Shown here in pieces: positions 1 to 7,536 of a DNA stretch of 51,204 nucleotides. How positions within the stretch are numbered: the first letter of the stretch is position 1; every line of letters begins with the position of its first letter. The notes beneath the pieces were generated by a model. The model saw only the letters and a list, made by a program, of their open reading frames with translations. It did no database searches and was not told where the DNA came from. This stretch comes from Marinilabiliaceae bacterium (lineage in GTDB: Bacteria; Bacteroidota; Bacteroidia; Bacteroidales; Marinilabiliaceae): positions 1 through 51,204 of the forward strand of contig JABUTU010000005.1 of assembly GCA_021443545.1 (NCBI GenBank), read 5' to 3'. The position numbers were made by a program, and so were the translations under genes.

Positions 1-218
1 AAGACAGCCTCAGCAGCAACAGCATCCACCTCATCTTTGATATAAGGCAAAGCACTACTCACAACAAGAGATGCTTTTCTTCCCTTCCAAACCGAATCGG
101 GCAATGACTGAAAGGCTCCGCCTTGCATCTTAATCATCTCCATATAGCTCACCTCCTGAGCCGTTGACGACATGACAAGGGAAATAAAAAATAATGCAGA
201 ATATAAATATTTCAGCAT
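1..218 (-). CDS. N-terminal part of an exported protein of unknown function
   Basis: The reading frame starts with ATG at 218 and is open to the window edge, giving 72 residues. It begins with a clear signal peptide (MLKYLYSALFFISLVMSSTA, cut probably before Gln21). The rest (a stretch with MEMIKMQGGAFQSLPDSVWKG, then an Ala/Asp/Glu-rich part) matches no family I can name. It is preceded by a good minus-strand promoter at 261-291, so it is probably the first gene of a transcript leaving the window. The function is unknown; it is likely a periplasmic or surface protein. Confidence 0.65.
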   Translation of the reverse strand, partial: MLKYLYSALFFISLVMSSTAQEVSYMEMIKMQGGAFQSLPDSVWKGRKASLVVSSALPYIKDEVDAVAAEAV

Positions 219-260
219 ATCACGAATAAAATGTTAATAAGCTTCTAACTGTATCGGGCG

Positions 261-291
261 CAAAATTATAAATAATAATAACACAGAACAA
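261..291 (-). promoter_or_regulatory. Bacteroidota-type promoter for the exported protein gene at 1-218
   Basis: On the minus strand the -7 box is TAATTTTG (261-268, seen as CAAAATTA on the plus strand) and the -33 box is TTG (289-291), 20 bases apart. A run of 13 T (300-312 on the minus strand) lies just upstream of the -33 box, where an UP-like element would sit. Confidence 0.6.
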
Positions 292-458
292 TGCAAAGTA
301 AAAAAAAAAAAACGATTTCATATTAATTCGCCGTAACGCTCTCAAAATCAGAAATATTAACCTTCTCTTATTAACTCATTGTCCATCCTTTGTATCTTTT
401 CATCAAAAAACATCCAGAAGTCAATAAAATCAAGGATGAGAATCTTCAAGAAAAAACA

Positions 459-466
459 TATCTTTG
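459..466 (+). promoter_or_regulatory. possible -7 box for the nucleotidyltransferase gene
   Basis: TATCTTTG matches TAnnTTTG 47 bases before the start codon. No TTG sits at the expected -33 distance, so this is a weaker candidate than most others in the window. Confidence 0.35.
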
Positions 467-513
467 TAGTTGACTAATATTAAGTTGTCAATACGATTCA
501 AATATCACAAATA

Positions 514-1419
514 ATGAAACCTACACTTTTTGTACTTGCAGCTGGCATGGGTAGCCGCTATGGTGGTCTGAAACAACTCGATGGTCTTGGTCCAAACGGA
601 GAGACGATTATGGACTACTCGGTTTTCGATGCCATGCGTGCTGGCTTTGGCAAGATAGTTTTCGTAATACGCAAGTCATTCGAAGATGACTTCCGCAGTA
701 AAATCCTCTCAAAATATGAGAACCACATCCCTGTAGAACTCGTGTTTCAGGATATAATGGACCTCCCTGCTGGCTTCAAATGTCCTGAAGAACGCACGAA
801 GCCTTGGGGAACGAACCATGCCGTCTTGATGGGTAAGAGCGTCATCAAAGAGCCTTTTGCTGTCATCAACGCCGATGACTTCTATGGTCGCGACAGCTTT
901 GCCGTTCTTGGCAAATTCCTCTCAGAGATAAAGGAGGGCTCCAAGAATGACTACTGTATGGTCGGTTTCCGCGTCGGCAACACACTGAGTGAGAGCGGAA
1001 CAGTCGCACGTGGCATCTGCTCGACCGATGATAACCGACTCCTCCAGACTGTTGTCGAAAGAACTGAGATAATGCGTGTTGATGGTCCCGTATGCTACAA
1101 AGACGAAGAAGGTAAATGGGTTGCTGTCGACGACAATACCCCTGTCTCTATGAATATGTGGGGCTTCACACCCGATTACTTCGACTACTCTACTGAGTAT
1201 TTCATTGAGTTCCTGAAAGAGAATATCGAGAAACCAAAGGCAGAATACTACATTCCTCTTATGGTCAACAAACTCATAACAGAGGGGACTGCGACTGTTA
1301 AGGTTCTCGACACGACCAGCAAGTGGTTTGGTGTGACCTATGCTGCAGACAGGCAAGGTGTTGTTGACAAGATACAGCAACTCATTGATGCCGGCGAATA
1401 CCCCAATAAACTATTTTAG
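514..1419 (+). CDS. sugar-nucleotide-type nucleotidyltransferase (NTP_transferase family)
   Basis: This 301-residue protein has the nucleotide-binding loop of the GlmU/RfbA-like nucleotidyltransferase fold at its N terminus (LAAGMGSRYGGLKQ, residues 8-21) and the metal-binding DD motif in INADDFYG (118-125). Members transfer a nucleotide to a sugar phosphate or a similar acceptor, in the cytoplasm; the acceptor cannot be read from the sequence. There is no left-handed helix acyltransferase domain, so it is not GlmU, and the C terminus lacks other known domains. It is the first gene of a plus-strand series and is separated from the next gene by a strong hairpin, so it may be transcribed alone. 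The family call is firm; the substrate is unknown. Confidence 0.85.
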   Translation: MKPTLFVLAAGMGSRYGGLKQLDGLGPNGETIMDYSVFDAMRAGFGKIVFVIRKSFEDDFRSKILSKYENHIPVELVFQDIMDLPAGFKCPEERTKPWGTNHAVLMGKSVIKEPFAVINADDFYGRDSFAVLGKFLSEIKEGSKNDYCMVGFRVGNTLSESGTVARGICSTDDNRLLQTVVERTEIMRVDGPVCYKDEEGKWVAVDDNTPVSMNMWGFTPDYFDYSTEYFIEFLKENIEKPKAEYYIPLMVNKLITEGTATVKVLDTTSKWFGVTYAADRQGVVDKIQQLIDAGEYPNKLF

Positions 1420-1430
1420 AATATAACTTT

Positions 1431-1458
1431 CGACAGCAGGGGAATACCCCTGTTGCCG
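1431..1458 (+). terminator. hairpin between nucleotidyltransferase and nfeD-like gene
   Basis: The arms CGACAGCAGGGG and CCCCTGTTGCCG pair over 12 positions with one wobble and one mismatch around an AATA loop. The following ATTTCTATC is only a weak U tract, so it may be a terminator or an mRNA-stabilising or attenuating hairpin in the leader of the next gene, which starts 20 bases later. Confidence 0.45.
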
Positions 1459-1477
1459 ATTTCTATCTCCACTAACT

Positions 1478-2827
1478 ATGCGTCACATATTCCTACTCAC
1501 TATATTTCTATGCGTCTCACTCTTCTCTTCAGCAAAGAAGAGTGATATATGCGTTTTAAGCATATTCGATGAGATTAATAGCTCATCATGGGAGGTTACT
1601 AAGGGAGCCTTCGAAATGGCAGAGAGAGAGAAGGCGGATATCATTATTCTCCACATCAACACCTATGGAGGGGAGCTTGTCTATGCCGATTCAATCAGAA
1701 CTCGCATCTTGAACAGCAGGATTCCCGTGTACGCATTCATCGATAATAACGCAGCATCAGCAGGAGCGCTCATCAGCATTGCCTGTGACTCAATATATAT
1801 GCGTTCTGGAGGTAGCATAGGTGCTGCAACTGTTGTAGACCAACAGGGGACAAAGCAGATGGACAAATACCAGTCGTACATGCGTTCGATGATGCGTTCG
1901 ACAGCAGAGACAAATGGTCGCGACCCTCGCGTGGCTGAAGCGATGGTTGACGAAGCGATACAGATAGAGGGTCTGATTGACTCGTTACACATCCTGACCC
2001 TGACCTCGGACGAGGCTATAGCCAACGGATATTGCGAAGGCAAGGCAGAAAAAATTGACGACGTAGCCCAGAGAGTATGCACAACTGGCTATACAATAAA
2101 AGAGTATCAACCTACGACACTCGTCATGACTAAGGGCTTTCTTGGTTCGACAGTATTGCGTGGCATTCTGATTCTCTTAATATTAGGAGGTATATACTTT
2201 GAATTGCAGACGCCTGGCATTGGATTCCCTATTTGTGTATCTATTGTCGCTGCAATTCTCTATTTTGCTCCTCTATACATCGATGGTTTGGCGGCGAACT
2301 GGGAGATATTGCTATTCATCATTGGATTAATCCTTCTCGCCCTTGAGATTCTCGTCATACCTGGCTTCGGCATTGCAGGCATATCAGGCATTGTCTTCAT
2401 GTTTGTCAGTCTTACTACTGCCCTACTGAACAACGACTCCCTCGACTTCTCTAATGTATCGAGCGATGATATTGCAACTTCACTCACATTGGTCAGTCTA
2501 TCAATCATTATAGCCATTATTGCATGTATCATTCTTGCCCATTACTTCTTCTCGCAACGCGCCATCGACCGCAAGTCGTTAATGGTTCTCTCGACAACCC
2601 AGAAGAGCGAAGATGGCTATGTCGGAACAGATGAAAAGGTAAACGATAGCCTAATAGGTCAGACAGGCACTGCACTAACCGACCTGCGTCCGAGCGGAAA
2701 AGTTGATGTTAACGGAATCTCATATGATGCCATGGCAGAACGCGAACTGATACGTCGAGGAACTACCGTTACGGTCGTCTCTATAAGCACATCGCAGGTT
2801 GTTGTGCGAACCTCATCGCATTCATAA
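1478..2827 (+). CDS. NfeD-like membrane-bound serine protease (ClpP class)
   Basis: The 449 residues show the long NfeD/1510-N layout. There is a signal peptide (1-19), then a ClpP-fold protease domain (about 22-200) with the nucleophile motif NAASAGALIS (Ser94) and a candidate general-base lysine at Lys126 or Lys130. Four or five membrane segments follow (about 220-360), and a C-terminal NfeD OB-fold comes last (about 390-449, starting GQTGTALTDLRPSG). The archaeal PH1510 homologue is a Ser/Lys protease that cuts a stomatin partner. Here no SPFH/flotillin gene is next to it, which is unusual because nfeD often pairs with floA. The role is likely membrane-protein quality control. It starts 58 bases after the nucleotidyltransferase. 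Confidence 0.85.
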   Translation: MRHIFLLTIFLCVSLFSSAKKSDICVLSIFDEINSSSWEVTKGAFEMAEREKADIIILHINTYGGELVYADSIRTRILNSRIPVYAFIDNNAASAGALISIACDSIYMRSGGSIGAATVVDQQGTKQMDKYQSYMRSMMRSTAETNGRDPRVAEAMVDEAIQIEGLIDSLHILTLTSDEAIANGYCEGKAEKIDDVAQRVCTTGYTIKEYQPTTLVMTKGFLGSTVLRGILILLILGGIYFELQTPGIGFPICVSIVAAILYFAPLYIDGLAANWEILLFIIGLILLALEILVIPGFGIAGISGIVFMFVSLTTALLNNDSLDFSNVSSDDIATSLTLVSLSIIIAIIACIILAHYFFSQRAIDRKSLMVLSTTQKSEDGYVGTDEKVNDSLIGQTGTALTDLRPSGKVDVNGISYDAMAERELIRRGTTVTVVSISTSQVVVRTSSHS

Positions 2828-2847
2828 CTTCAAGGAGATAACGAGTG

Positions 2848-3498
2848 ATGATGAGATATCTGGCAATTATTCTTCTTATCATTGTTGGCATCGCATCATA
2901 TGCGGCGCCAAAACAGCCTAAGACGCTATTTAGGACCGAGAAATACCTGTGTTTCATTAAGAAATATCATGTCTTGGCAAATGACACAAATGTGATGCAC
3001 GGAAGATATCAGTTGTGTTACAGAGGGAAAGATATAGAGAGTGGGAGTTATGACCGAGGACGACGCATCGGAGTATGGAAATTCTACAACAATGCCAACG
3101 ATAATTATGTCATGGAGCTCACCTACGACTATAGCCGGAGGAAACCTCTCAAGATACAACCACACATAGTAGGCACATACGACACAAAAAACTACCCCTC
3201 AATTTTTTTGGGATCTCCACTATTGCCAAGCTACTTTATTTCGGCTCATGCAACCTACCCTGAAGAAGTGCACGGTGAGGACCTCAACAAAAAGGTTGTC
3301 ATAGCCTTGCACATCAATTCGTCGGGAAAAATGACAGGTTACCACTATATAAAGGAGTCGACTCCTGACATAAACAAATCGATAACACACGCCTTAGAGA
3401 AGATTCCCAAGGATTGGGAATGGTTGCCTGCAAGGAAGAATGGGATTAACGTAGCTTCGGACTATATTATAACAATCATCGTTGAAGCGGTTGTCTGA
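2848..3498 (+). CDS. exported protein with YwqK-like repeats and a TonB-C-like domain
   Basis: I place the start at the first ATG (2848), which follows AAGGAG closely; a GTG lies one codon upstream and another ATG one codon downstream. The 216-residue product has a signal peptide (about 1-20). A middle part resembles MORN/YwqK repeats (GRYQLCYRGKDIESGSYD, then RRIGVWKFYNN). The C-terminal 80 residues have the spacing of a TonB C-terminal domain (KVVIALHINSSGKMTGYHYI, ending with DYIITIIVEAVV). There is no cytoplasmic helix or proline-rich linker of a true energy-transducing TonB, so it is probably a periplasmic relative. It lies 20 bases after the nfeD-like gene and is probably co-transcribed. 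Confidence 0.6.
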   Translation: MMRYLAIILLIIVGIASYAAPKQPKTLFRTEKYLCFIKKYHVLANDTNVMHGRYQLCYRGKDIESGSYDRGRRIGVWKFYNNANDNYVMELTYDYSRRKPLKIQPHIVGTYDTKNYPSIFLGSPLLPSYFISAHATYPEEVHGEDLNKKVVIALHINSSGKMTGYHYIKESTPDINKSITHALEKIPKDWEWLPARKNGINVASDYIITIIVEAVV

Positions 3499-3572
3499 CA
3501 AGAGGTTAACTCCTTCACGAAAAGACTAAAAGCAGCGACTCATTTTTACGAACAAAAAACTACCTCAAAAGG

Positions 3573-3602
3573 TTAAAAACTATTAAAAACATATTAACTT
3601 TG
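3573..3602 (+). promoter_or_regulatory. promoter upstream of the DJ-1/PfpI gene
   Basis: The -7 box TAACTTTG (3595-3602) has TTA in place of the -33 TTG 19 bases upstream (3573-3575). It lies 85 bases before the DJ-1 start codon and probably drives DJ-1, the lipoprotein, thiS and thiE together. Confidence 0.5.
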
Positions 3603-3686
3603 CGTTTCAAAATAGTTGCTCCCATGTCGTAATTCTATACGTCAGAAAAGGAGATTATTGTTCATAATAGCATAAACGAGGTTAAC

Positions 3687-4247
3687 ATGTCAAAGAAGAT
3701 ACTTGTGTTACTGGCAGATGGCTTTGAGGAGACAGAAGCGCTCTCCCCCACCGACGTACTGCGTCGCTCTGCACCCAACGAAGTCACGTTAGTCAGCATC
3801 AAACCAAACGACGCATCCGTAACATCATCACATAAAATTACAATTATCGCCGACTCAACTATTGACCAGATTTCAGCTTCCGAATATGATGCGGTAATAC
3901 TACCAGGAGGAATGCCTGGGACACTGAATCTTAACTCTTCACAAGCCGTTCTCGACATAGTCCAACAAGCATATAGTGAGGGCAAAATAGTGGCTGCCAT
4001 ATGTGCTGCCCCAATGATACTTGGAGGTTTGGGAATTCTTGCAGACAGAAAAGCTACATGCTTTCCAGGCTTTGAACAATATCTTACGGGCGCAACACAC
4101 ATTCGTCAACACGTGGTACGTGATGGGAATGTGATAACAGGAGTAGGTGCTGGCGCATCCATTCTCTTTGGCTTAGAGATTCTGAAAGCTCTGGATGGAG
4201 AGGAGAGAGCCGATAAGATAGCCCACGACATACAGTTAATTCTTTAA
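3687..4247 (+). CDS. DJ-1/PfpI family protein
   Basis: The protein has 186 residues, the usual length for the DJ-1/YajL branch. The redox-sensitive cysteine is Cys106 in AAICAAPM, at the nucleophile elbow, and the acidic partner is Glu17 in GFEETEA. The PGG signature (ILPGGMPG, 72-79) is also present. Relatives act as deglycase/glyoxalase-like or redox chaperone proteins; older databases call them ThiJ, a name from co-purification and not from an enzyme of thiamine synthesis. Here it heads a four-gene plus-strand set that ends in thiS and thiE, with only 6 bases before the next gene. The family call is firm; the exact activity is open. Confidence 0.88.
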   Translation: MSKKILVLLADGFEETEALSPTDVLRRSAPNEVTLVSIKPNDASVTSSHKITIIADSTIDQISASEYDAVILPGGMPGTLNLNSSQAVLDIVQQAYSEGKIVAAICAAPMILGGLGILADRKATCFPGFEQYLTGATHIRQHVVRDGNVITGVGAGASILFGLEILKALDGEERADKIAHDIQLIL

Positions 4248-4253
4248 ACGCAG

Positions 4254-4943
4254 ATGAACAGAAGAATTATACTCTTATTAACAGGTCTTATCTTGTTGAC
4301 TTTAGAAAGTTGCAATCTCTTCTTTCACAAGGCCGACAAGAAGAACTCCGACTTAGTAGGTATCATACCACTTCAGGATAATGACAAAGGTGTCTATGCA
4401 ATGGAGGCACGTTATTCGAAATGGCCTAATCCCGACACACTTATTATCTACATTGATGGGACACGCTTCAAAGTATCTTCAAACGGCAAAGTATTCAATA
4501 CTGATGGTACTATCAGGTTTACAATAGACAATAAATACCCACTTGACCAACTCTATTTTGCGCAACGGCAGGATGACCTTTTCGTCTTCTACACAGATGT
4601 TGACAAGACTGGTTCTGGTTCGTACGCCAAACGGATAAATGTTAAAACTGGCAAGACGATATGGGAGAAACAAATTGAAGGCTTCTCTTTCTCTAAACCA
4701 CTGCTTCGAGGTCAATTTGCCTATATAGGTACGATAGGTTTCATTGGAAAAATGAAACTCAACAATGGTTCTTTCGATTGGAGATACTCTAATTTGGGGA
4801 ACAAAGGGCGTTTCAACCACTTCCGCGACATAGACTTTCCGACCTCCCGGGAGGTTCGCTTCATTGCGCCTCACCCATTCTCCATGCATAGCGACACTGT
4901 CGTTATCAGTGACCTCACTGGAGAAATCATAAGCATGAACTAA
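4254..4943 (+). CDS. lipoprotein with PQQ/quinoprotein-like propeller repeats
   Basis: This 229-residue protein starts with a lipoprotein signal (MNRRIILLLTGLILLTLESC; lipid-bearing Cys20). The body contains short repeats of the kind found in PQQ-type beta-propellers, for example INVKTGKTIWEKQIEG and KLNNGSFDWRYSN, but it is too short for a full eight-bladed propeller. It is wedged between the DJ-1 gene (6 bases) and thiS (13 bases), so it must be co-transcribed, yet no link with thiamine is known to me. It is likely attached to the outer or inner membrane facing the periplasm. The function is unknown. Confidence 0.6.
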   Translation: MNRRIILLLTGLILLTLESCNLFFHKADKKNSDLVGIIPLQDNDKGVYAMEARYSKWPNPDTLIIYIDGTRFKVSSNGKVFNTDGTIRFTIDNKYPLDQLYFAQRQDDLFVFYTDVDKTGSGSYAKRINVKTGKTIWEKQIEGFSFSKPLLRGQFAYIGTIGFIGKMKLNNGSFDWRYSNLGNKGRFNHFRDIDFPTSREVRFIAPHPFSMHSDTVVISDLTGEIISMN

Positions 4944-4956
4944 ATACCCTTAGCAG

Positions 4957-5154
4957 ATGAATATAATAGTTAACGACGAACAGATTACATTCGATGGACA
5001 GACAATAAGCGATCTTACCAAGCAGCTGAACCTGCCTGAAGCGGGAGTTGCTATAGCCATTGATTCCGTCATAATTTCGCGAGAGCAATGGGCATCATAT
5101 CAATTGAATGAGGGCAGCAACCTTCTGATAATAAAGGCTGCCTGCGGAGGATAA
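4957..5154 (+). CDS. thiS: ThiS sulfur-carrier protein
   Basis: This 65-residue ubiquitin-fold protein ends in Gly-Gly (KAACGG), the tail that is adenylated by ThiF and thiocarboxylated to deliver sulfur to ThiG for the thiazole half of thiamine. The N terminus (MNIIVNDEQITFDG) is the usual beta-grasp start of ThiS. It is followed 5 bases later by thiE. The other thiazole genes (thiG, thiH, thiF) and thiC are not in the window, so this is a partial cluster. It acts in the cytoplasm. Confidence 0.88.
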   Translation: MNIIVNDEQITFDGQTISDLTKQLNLPEAGVAIAIDSVIISREQWASYQLNEGSNLLIIKAACGG

Positions 5155-5159
5155 GAGAG

Positions 5160-5801
5160 ATGATTTCTTCAGAGAATATAAACTCTATGCGGCTACAGTT
5201 CATAAGTCATGAAAATAGCCGCTTTTCTTATGTCGAGGGGTGCATAAAGGCCCTTGAAGGTGGGTGTCGCTGGATACAACTTCGGATGAAAGAGTCCACA
5301 CCAGACGACATTGCTCACAATGCTGAAATTCTGCTTCCTTACGCCAAAGAATACGAAGCAGTCTTAATCATTGACGACCACGTCGATGTATGCAAGCGTG
5401 TTGGTGCACATGGTGTTCACTTGGGGAAAAACGACATGTCACCGGAAGAGGCCCGCAAGATACTTGGTGACAGTAAAATAATAGGTGGCACGTGCAACAC
5501 ATTTGATGACATATTACGGATAGACAAATTTGTCGATTACATAGGTTGTGGACCATTTCGCTATACTTCGACAAAGAAGAATCTTGCACCTCTACTTGGG
5601 CTTGATGGTTATAGAGAACTCGTTTGGAAATGCAGGTCACAGAGTATCAACATACCGATAGTAGCCATAGGAGGCATTACCATCAATGACGTAGAAGATA
5701 TAATCAATGCAGGAGCTAATGGCATAGCAATATCAGGAGAGATTCTAAATGCTGACGACCCAAAAGAAATGACACGTCGATTTGCAGATAAGCTTCTATA
5801 A
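5160..5801 (+). CDS. thiE: thiamine phosphate synthase family protein (ThiE/TenI)
   Basis: This 213-residue TIM-barrel protein has the ThiE landmarks in order: QLRMKE (pyrimidine/Mg site), LIIDDHVDV, GVHLGKNDM, GCGPFRYTSTK, PIVAIGGI and GIAISGEI. ThiE couples HMP pyrophosphate with thiazole phosphate to give thiamine phosphate. The usual GP(I/V)xxTxTK loop is present as GPFRYTSTKKN. A second in-frame Met (MRLQFISH, residue 10) is an alternative start that fits family alignments better, but the first ATG lies only 5 bases after thiS and fits translational coupling. A TenI-type aminase is a less likely alternative. Confidence 0.82.
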   Translation: MISSENINSMRLQFISHENSRFSYVEGCIKALEGGCRWIQLRMKESTPDDIAHNAEILLPYAKEYEAVLIIDDHVDVCKRVGAHGVHLGKNDMSPEEARKILGDSKIIGGTCNTFDDILRIDKFVDYIGCGPFRYTSTKKNLAPLLGLDGYRELVWKCRSQSINIPIVAIGGITINDVEDIINAGANGIAISGEILNADDPKEMTRRFADKLL

Positions 5802-5863
5802 GAAAAACACGTACAACAAACCTAAAATTCTATAAATTTTACTCTTACTCAAATAGTTCGAAG

Positions 5864-5892
5864 TTGTCGTGTCCAAATAATTAATATTTTTG
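5864..5892 (+). promoter_or_regulatory. promoter of the acetyl-CoA hydrolase/transferase gene
   Basis: TTG (5864-5866), 18 bases, then TATTTTTG (5885-5892), 34 bases before the start codon. Confidence 0.65.
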
Positions 5893-5926
5893 CGACACTA
5901 ATAAAAAACGAGAAGTATCAAAAAAC

Positions 5927-7411
5927 ATGATTTATTCAACTCTCACTGCAGAAGAGGCAGCAGCCCTCATTAAAGATGGCGATGTAGTAGGCATCGGTGG
6001 TTTCTCATCAGTAGGAACGGCAAAAGCTGTTCCAGCAGCTCTTGCAAAACGAGCTGAAATGCTCCATGCGAATGGCGAGTCATTTCAGGTTGGGTTAATC
6101 ACAGGAGGTTCTACAGGCGACCAGATAGATGGTGCCCTGTCACGTGCCAAAGCAGTGAAGTTCCGCACACCTTTCCAGTCGCATAAGGACATGCGTAATG
6201 CCATTAATGCTGGAGAGGTTCATTATTTTGATATGCATCTTTCTCACGTTGCACAGGATTTACGATATGGGTTCCTCGGCAACATTGATGTGGCTCTTAT
6301 CGAGGCTGCAGACATAACAGACGACGGTGAAATTGTTTTGACAACATCCGTAGGTATAACTCCCACTATTGCCAAAAGTGCCAATAAGATTATAATTGAG
6401 TTGAATACTCATCACCCTGCAAGCATTCTTGGAATGCATGACCTCTACGAGCCTGCCAATCCGCCATACAGAAGAGAGATTCCAATCTACACTTCATCAG
6501 ATCGTATCGGAACTGCCACTCTTAAGGTTGACAAGTCTAAGGTGCTTGGCGTAGTTTTGACAGATATGCCCGATGGCATAGCAGCATTCACACCCGTTGA
6601 TGCTGTCACGGCTAAGATTGGACAGAATGTAGCAGATTTCCTACTTTCAGAACTCAAGATAGGCCGAATTCCTAAAGAGTTCCTTCCTCTACAAAGTGGC
6701 GTAGGAAATATCGCAAATGCAGTTCTTGGTTCTCTCGGCGAATGCCAAGATATACCAGCCTTCACCATGTTCACAGAGGTTATCCAAAATTCTGTTATCA
6801 GTTTGATGGAGAAGGGCCGCATATCATTCGCATCAGGCTCTTCACTGACACTCTCTGATGAAGTTCTTCAGACTGTATATAACGACTACTCGTTCTATGG
6901 ACCTAAACTCATGCTTCGTCCGCAAGAGATTACAAACCATCCAGAGTTGTCGCGACGACTTGGTGTCATAGCTATAAATACGGCACTTGAGGCTGACATC
7001 TTTGGCAATGTCAATTCAACGAATGTTCTTGGCCAAAAGATGATGAATGGACTCGGAGGTTCGGCAGACTTTGCGCGCAACGCATACCTGTCAATCTTCA
7101 CATGTCCTTCCGTTGCTAAGAAGGGGGTTATATCTGCTATTGTCCCGATGGTATCACATCTCGACTCGTCTGAACACTCTGTCAAGATTCTTGTCACAGA
7201 ACAAGGCGTGGCAGACCTTAGAGCAAAATCACCTCTTCAGAAGGCACAGACAATCATAGAGAATTGCGTACATCCAGAATACAAGGAACTACTTTGGGAT
7301 TACCTAAAGATACAGATGGGTAAATGCCACACACCAATGGCACTCACAAAGGCACTCCAGATGCATATCGCCTTCGAAGAGACAGGCGACATGAGAAATG
7401 CCAAGTTCTGA
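5927..7411 (+). CDS. acetyl-CoA hydrolase / succinate (or propionate) CoA-transferase family
   Basis: The 494 residues cover the whole class-I CoA-transferase fold. The catalytic glutamate that forms the glutamyl-CoA intermediate is Glu284 in MFTEVIQNS, and the GxGG-type loops are GIGGFSS (22-28) and NGLGGSADF near the C terminus. Family members either hydrolyse acetyl-CoA or move CoA between succinate and acetate or propionate. In saccharolytic Bacteroidales this fits the last steps of acetate and propionate formation. It has its own promoter and its own terminator, so it is a single-gene unit. The exact acyl group cannot be told from the sequence. Confidence 0.88.
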   Translation: MIYSTLTAEEAAALIKDGDVVGIGGFSSVGTAKAVPAALAKRAEMLHANGESFQVGLITGGSTGDQIDGALSRAKAVKFRTPFQSHKDMRNAINAGEVHYFDMHLSHVAQDLRYGFLGNIDVALIEAADITDDGEIVLTTSVGITPTIAKSANKIIIELNTHHPASILGMHDLYEPANPPYRREIPIYTSSDRIGTATLKVDKSKVLGVVLTDMPDGIAAFTPVDAVTAKIGQNVADFLLSELKIGRIPKEFLPLQSGVGNIANAVLGSLGECQDIPAFTMFTEVIQNSVISLMEKGRISFASGSSLTLSDEVLQTVYNDYSFYGPKLMLRPQEITNHPELSRRLGVIAINTALEADIFGNVNSTNVLGQKMMNGLGGSADFARNAYLSIFTCPSVAKKGVISAIVPMVSHLDSSEHSVKILVTEQGVADLRAKSPLQKAQTIIENCVHPEYKELLWDYLKIQMGKCHTPMALTKALQMHIAFEETGDMRNAKF

Positions 7412-7432
7412 GTAAAAGCCCCCTAACTCATA

Positions 7433-7468
7433 AAAAACCTCACATGAAATCTTTCAAGTGAGGTTTTT
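7433..7468 (+). terminator. intrinsic terminator after the CoA-transferase gene
   Basis: The hairpin is AAAAACCTCAC and TGAAA paired with TTTCA and GTGAGGTTTTT, with one A-A mismatch and a 2-base loop. The run of T ends the plus-strand transcript and the run of A makes it symmetrical. The promoter of the next gene begins three bases after it. Confidence 0.8.
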
Positions 7469-7470
7469 AT

Positions 7471-7501
7471 TTGTCTATCGAAAAAAGTAGTTGTATTTTT
7501 G
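7471..7501 (+). promoter_or_regulatory. promoter of the outer-membrane barrel gene at 7537
   Basis: TTG (7471-7473), 20 bases, then TATTTTTG (7494-7501). Because this TTG is the -33 box it cannot be the start codon of the long reading frame that opens there; translation must begin at the ATG at 7537. Confidence 0.7.
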
Positions 7502-7536
7502 CTATACAGTTACAGACACTGACACCTTTCAACATT

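Noticed and set aside
922..1380. 152-codon frame antisense to the nucleotidyltransferase gene
   Set aside because: It is a mirror of a well-supported gene and has no family features.
4944..4956. TPP riboswitch before thiS
   Set aside because: Only 13 bases separate thiS from the preceding gene, and no conserved TPP-aptamer elements are seen upstream of the DJ-1 gene either.
7471..7536. TTG start giving 22 extra residues on the outer-membrane barrel protein
   Set aside because: The TTG is the -33 box of a consensus promoter and the added residues would bury the signal peptide.
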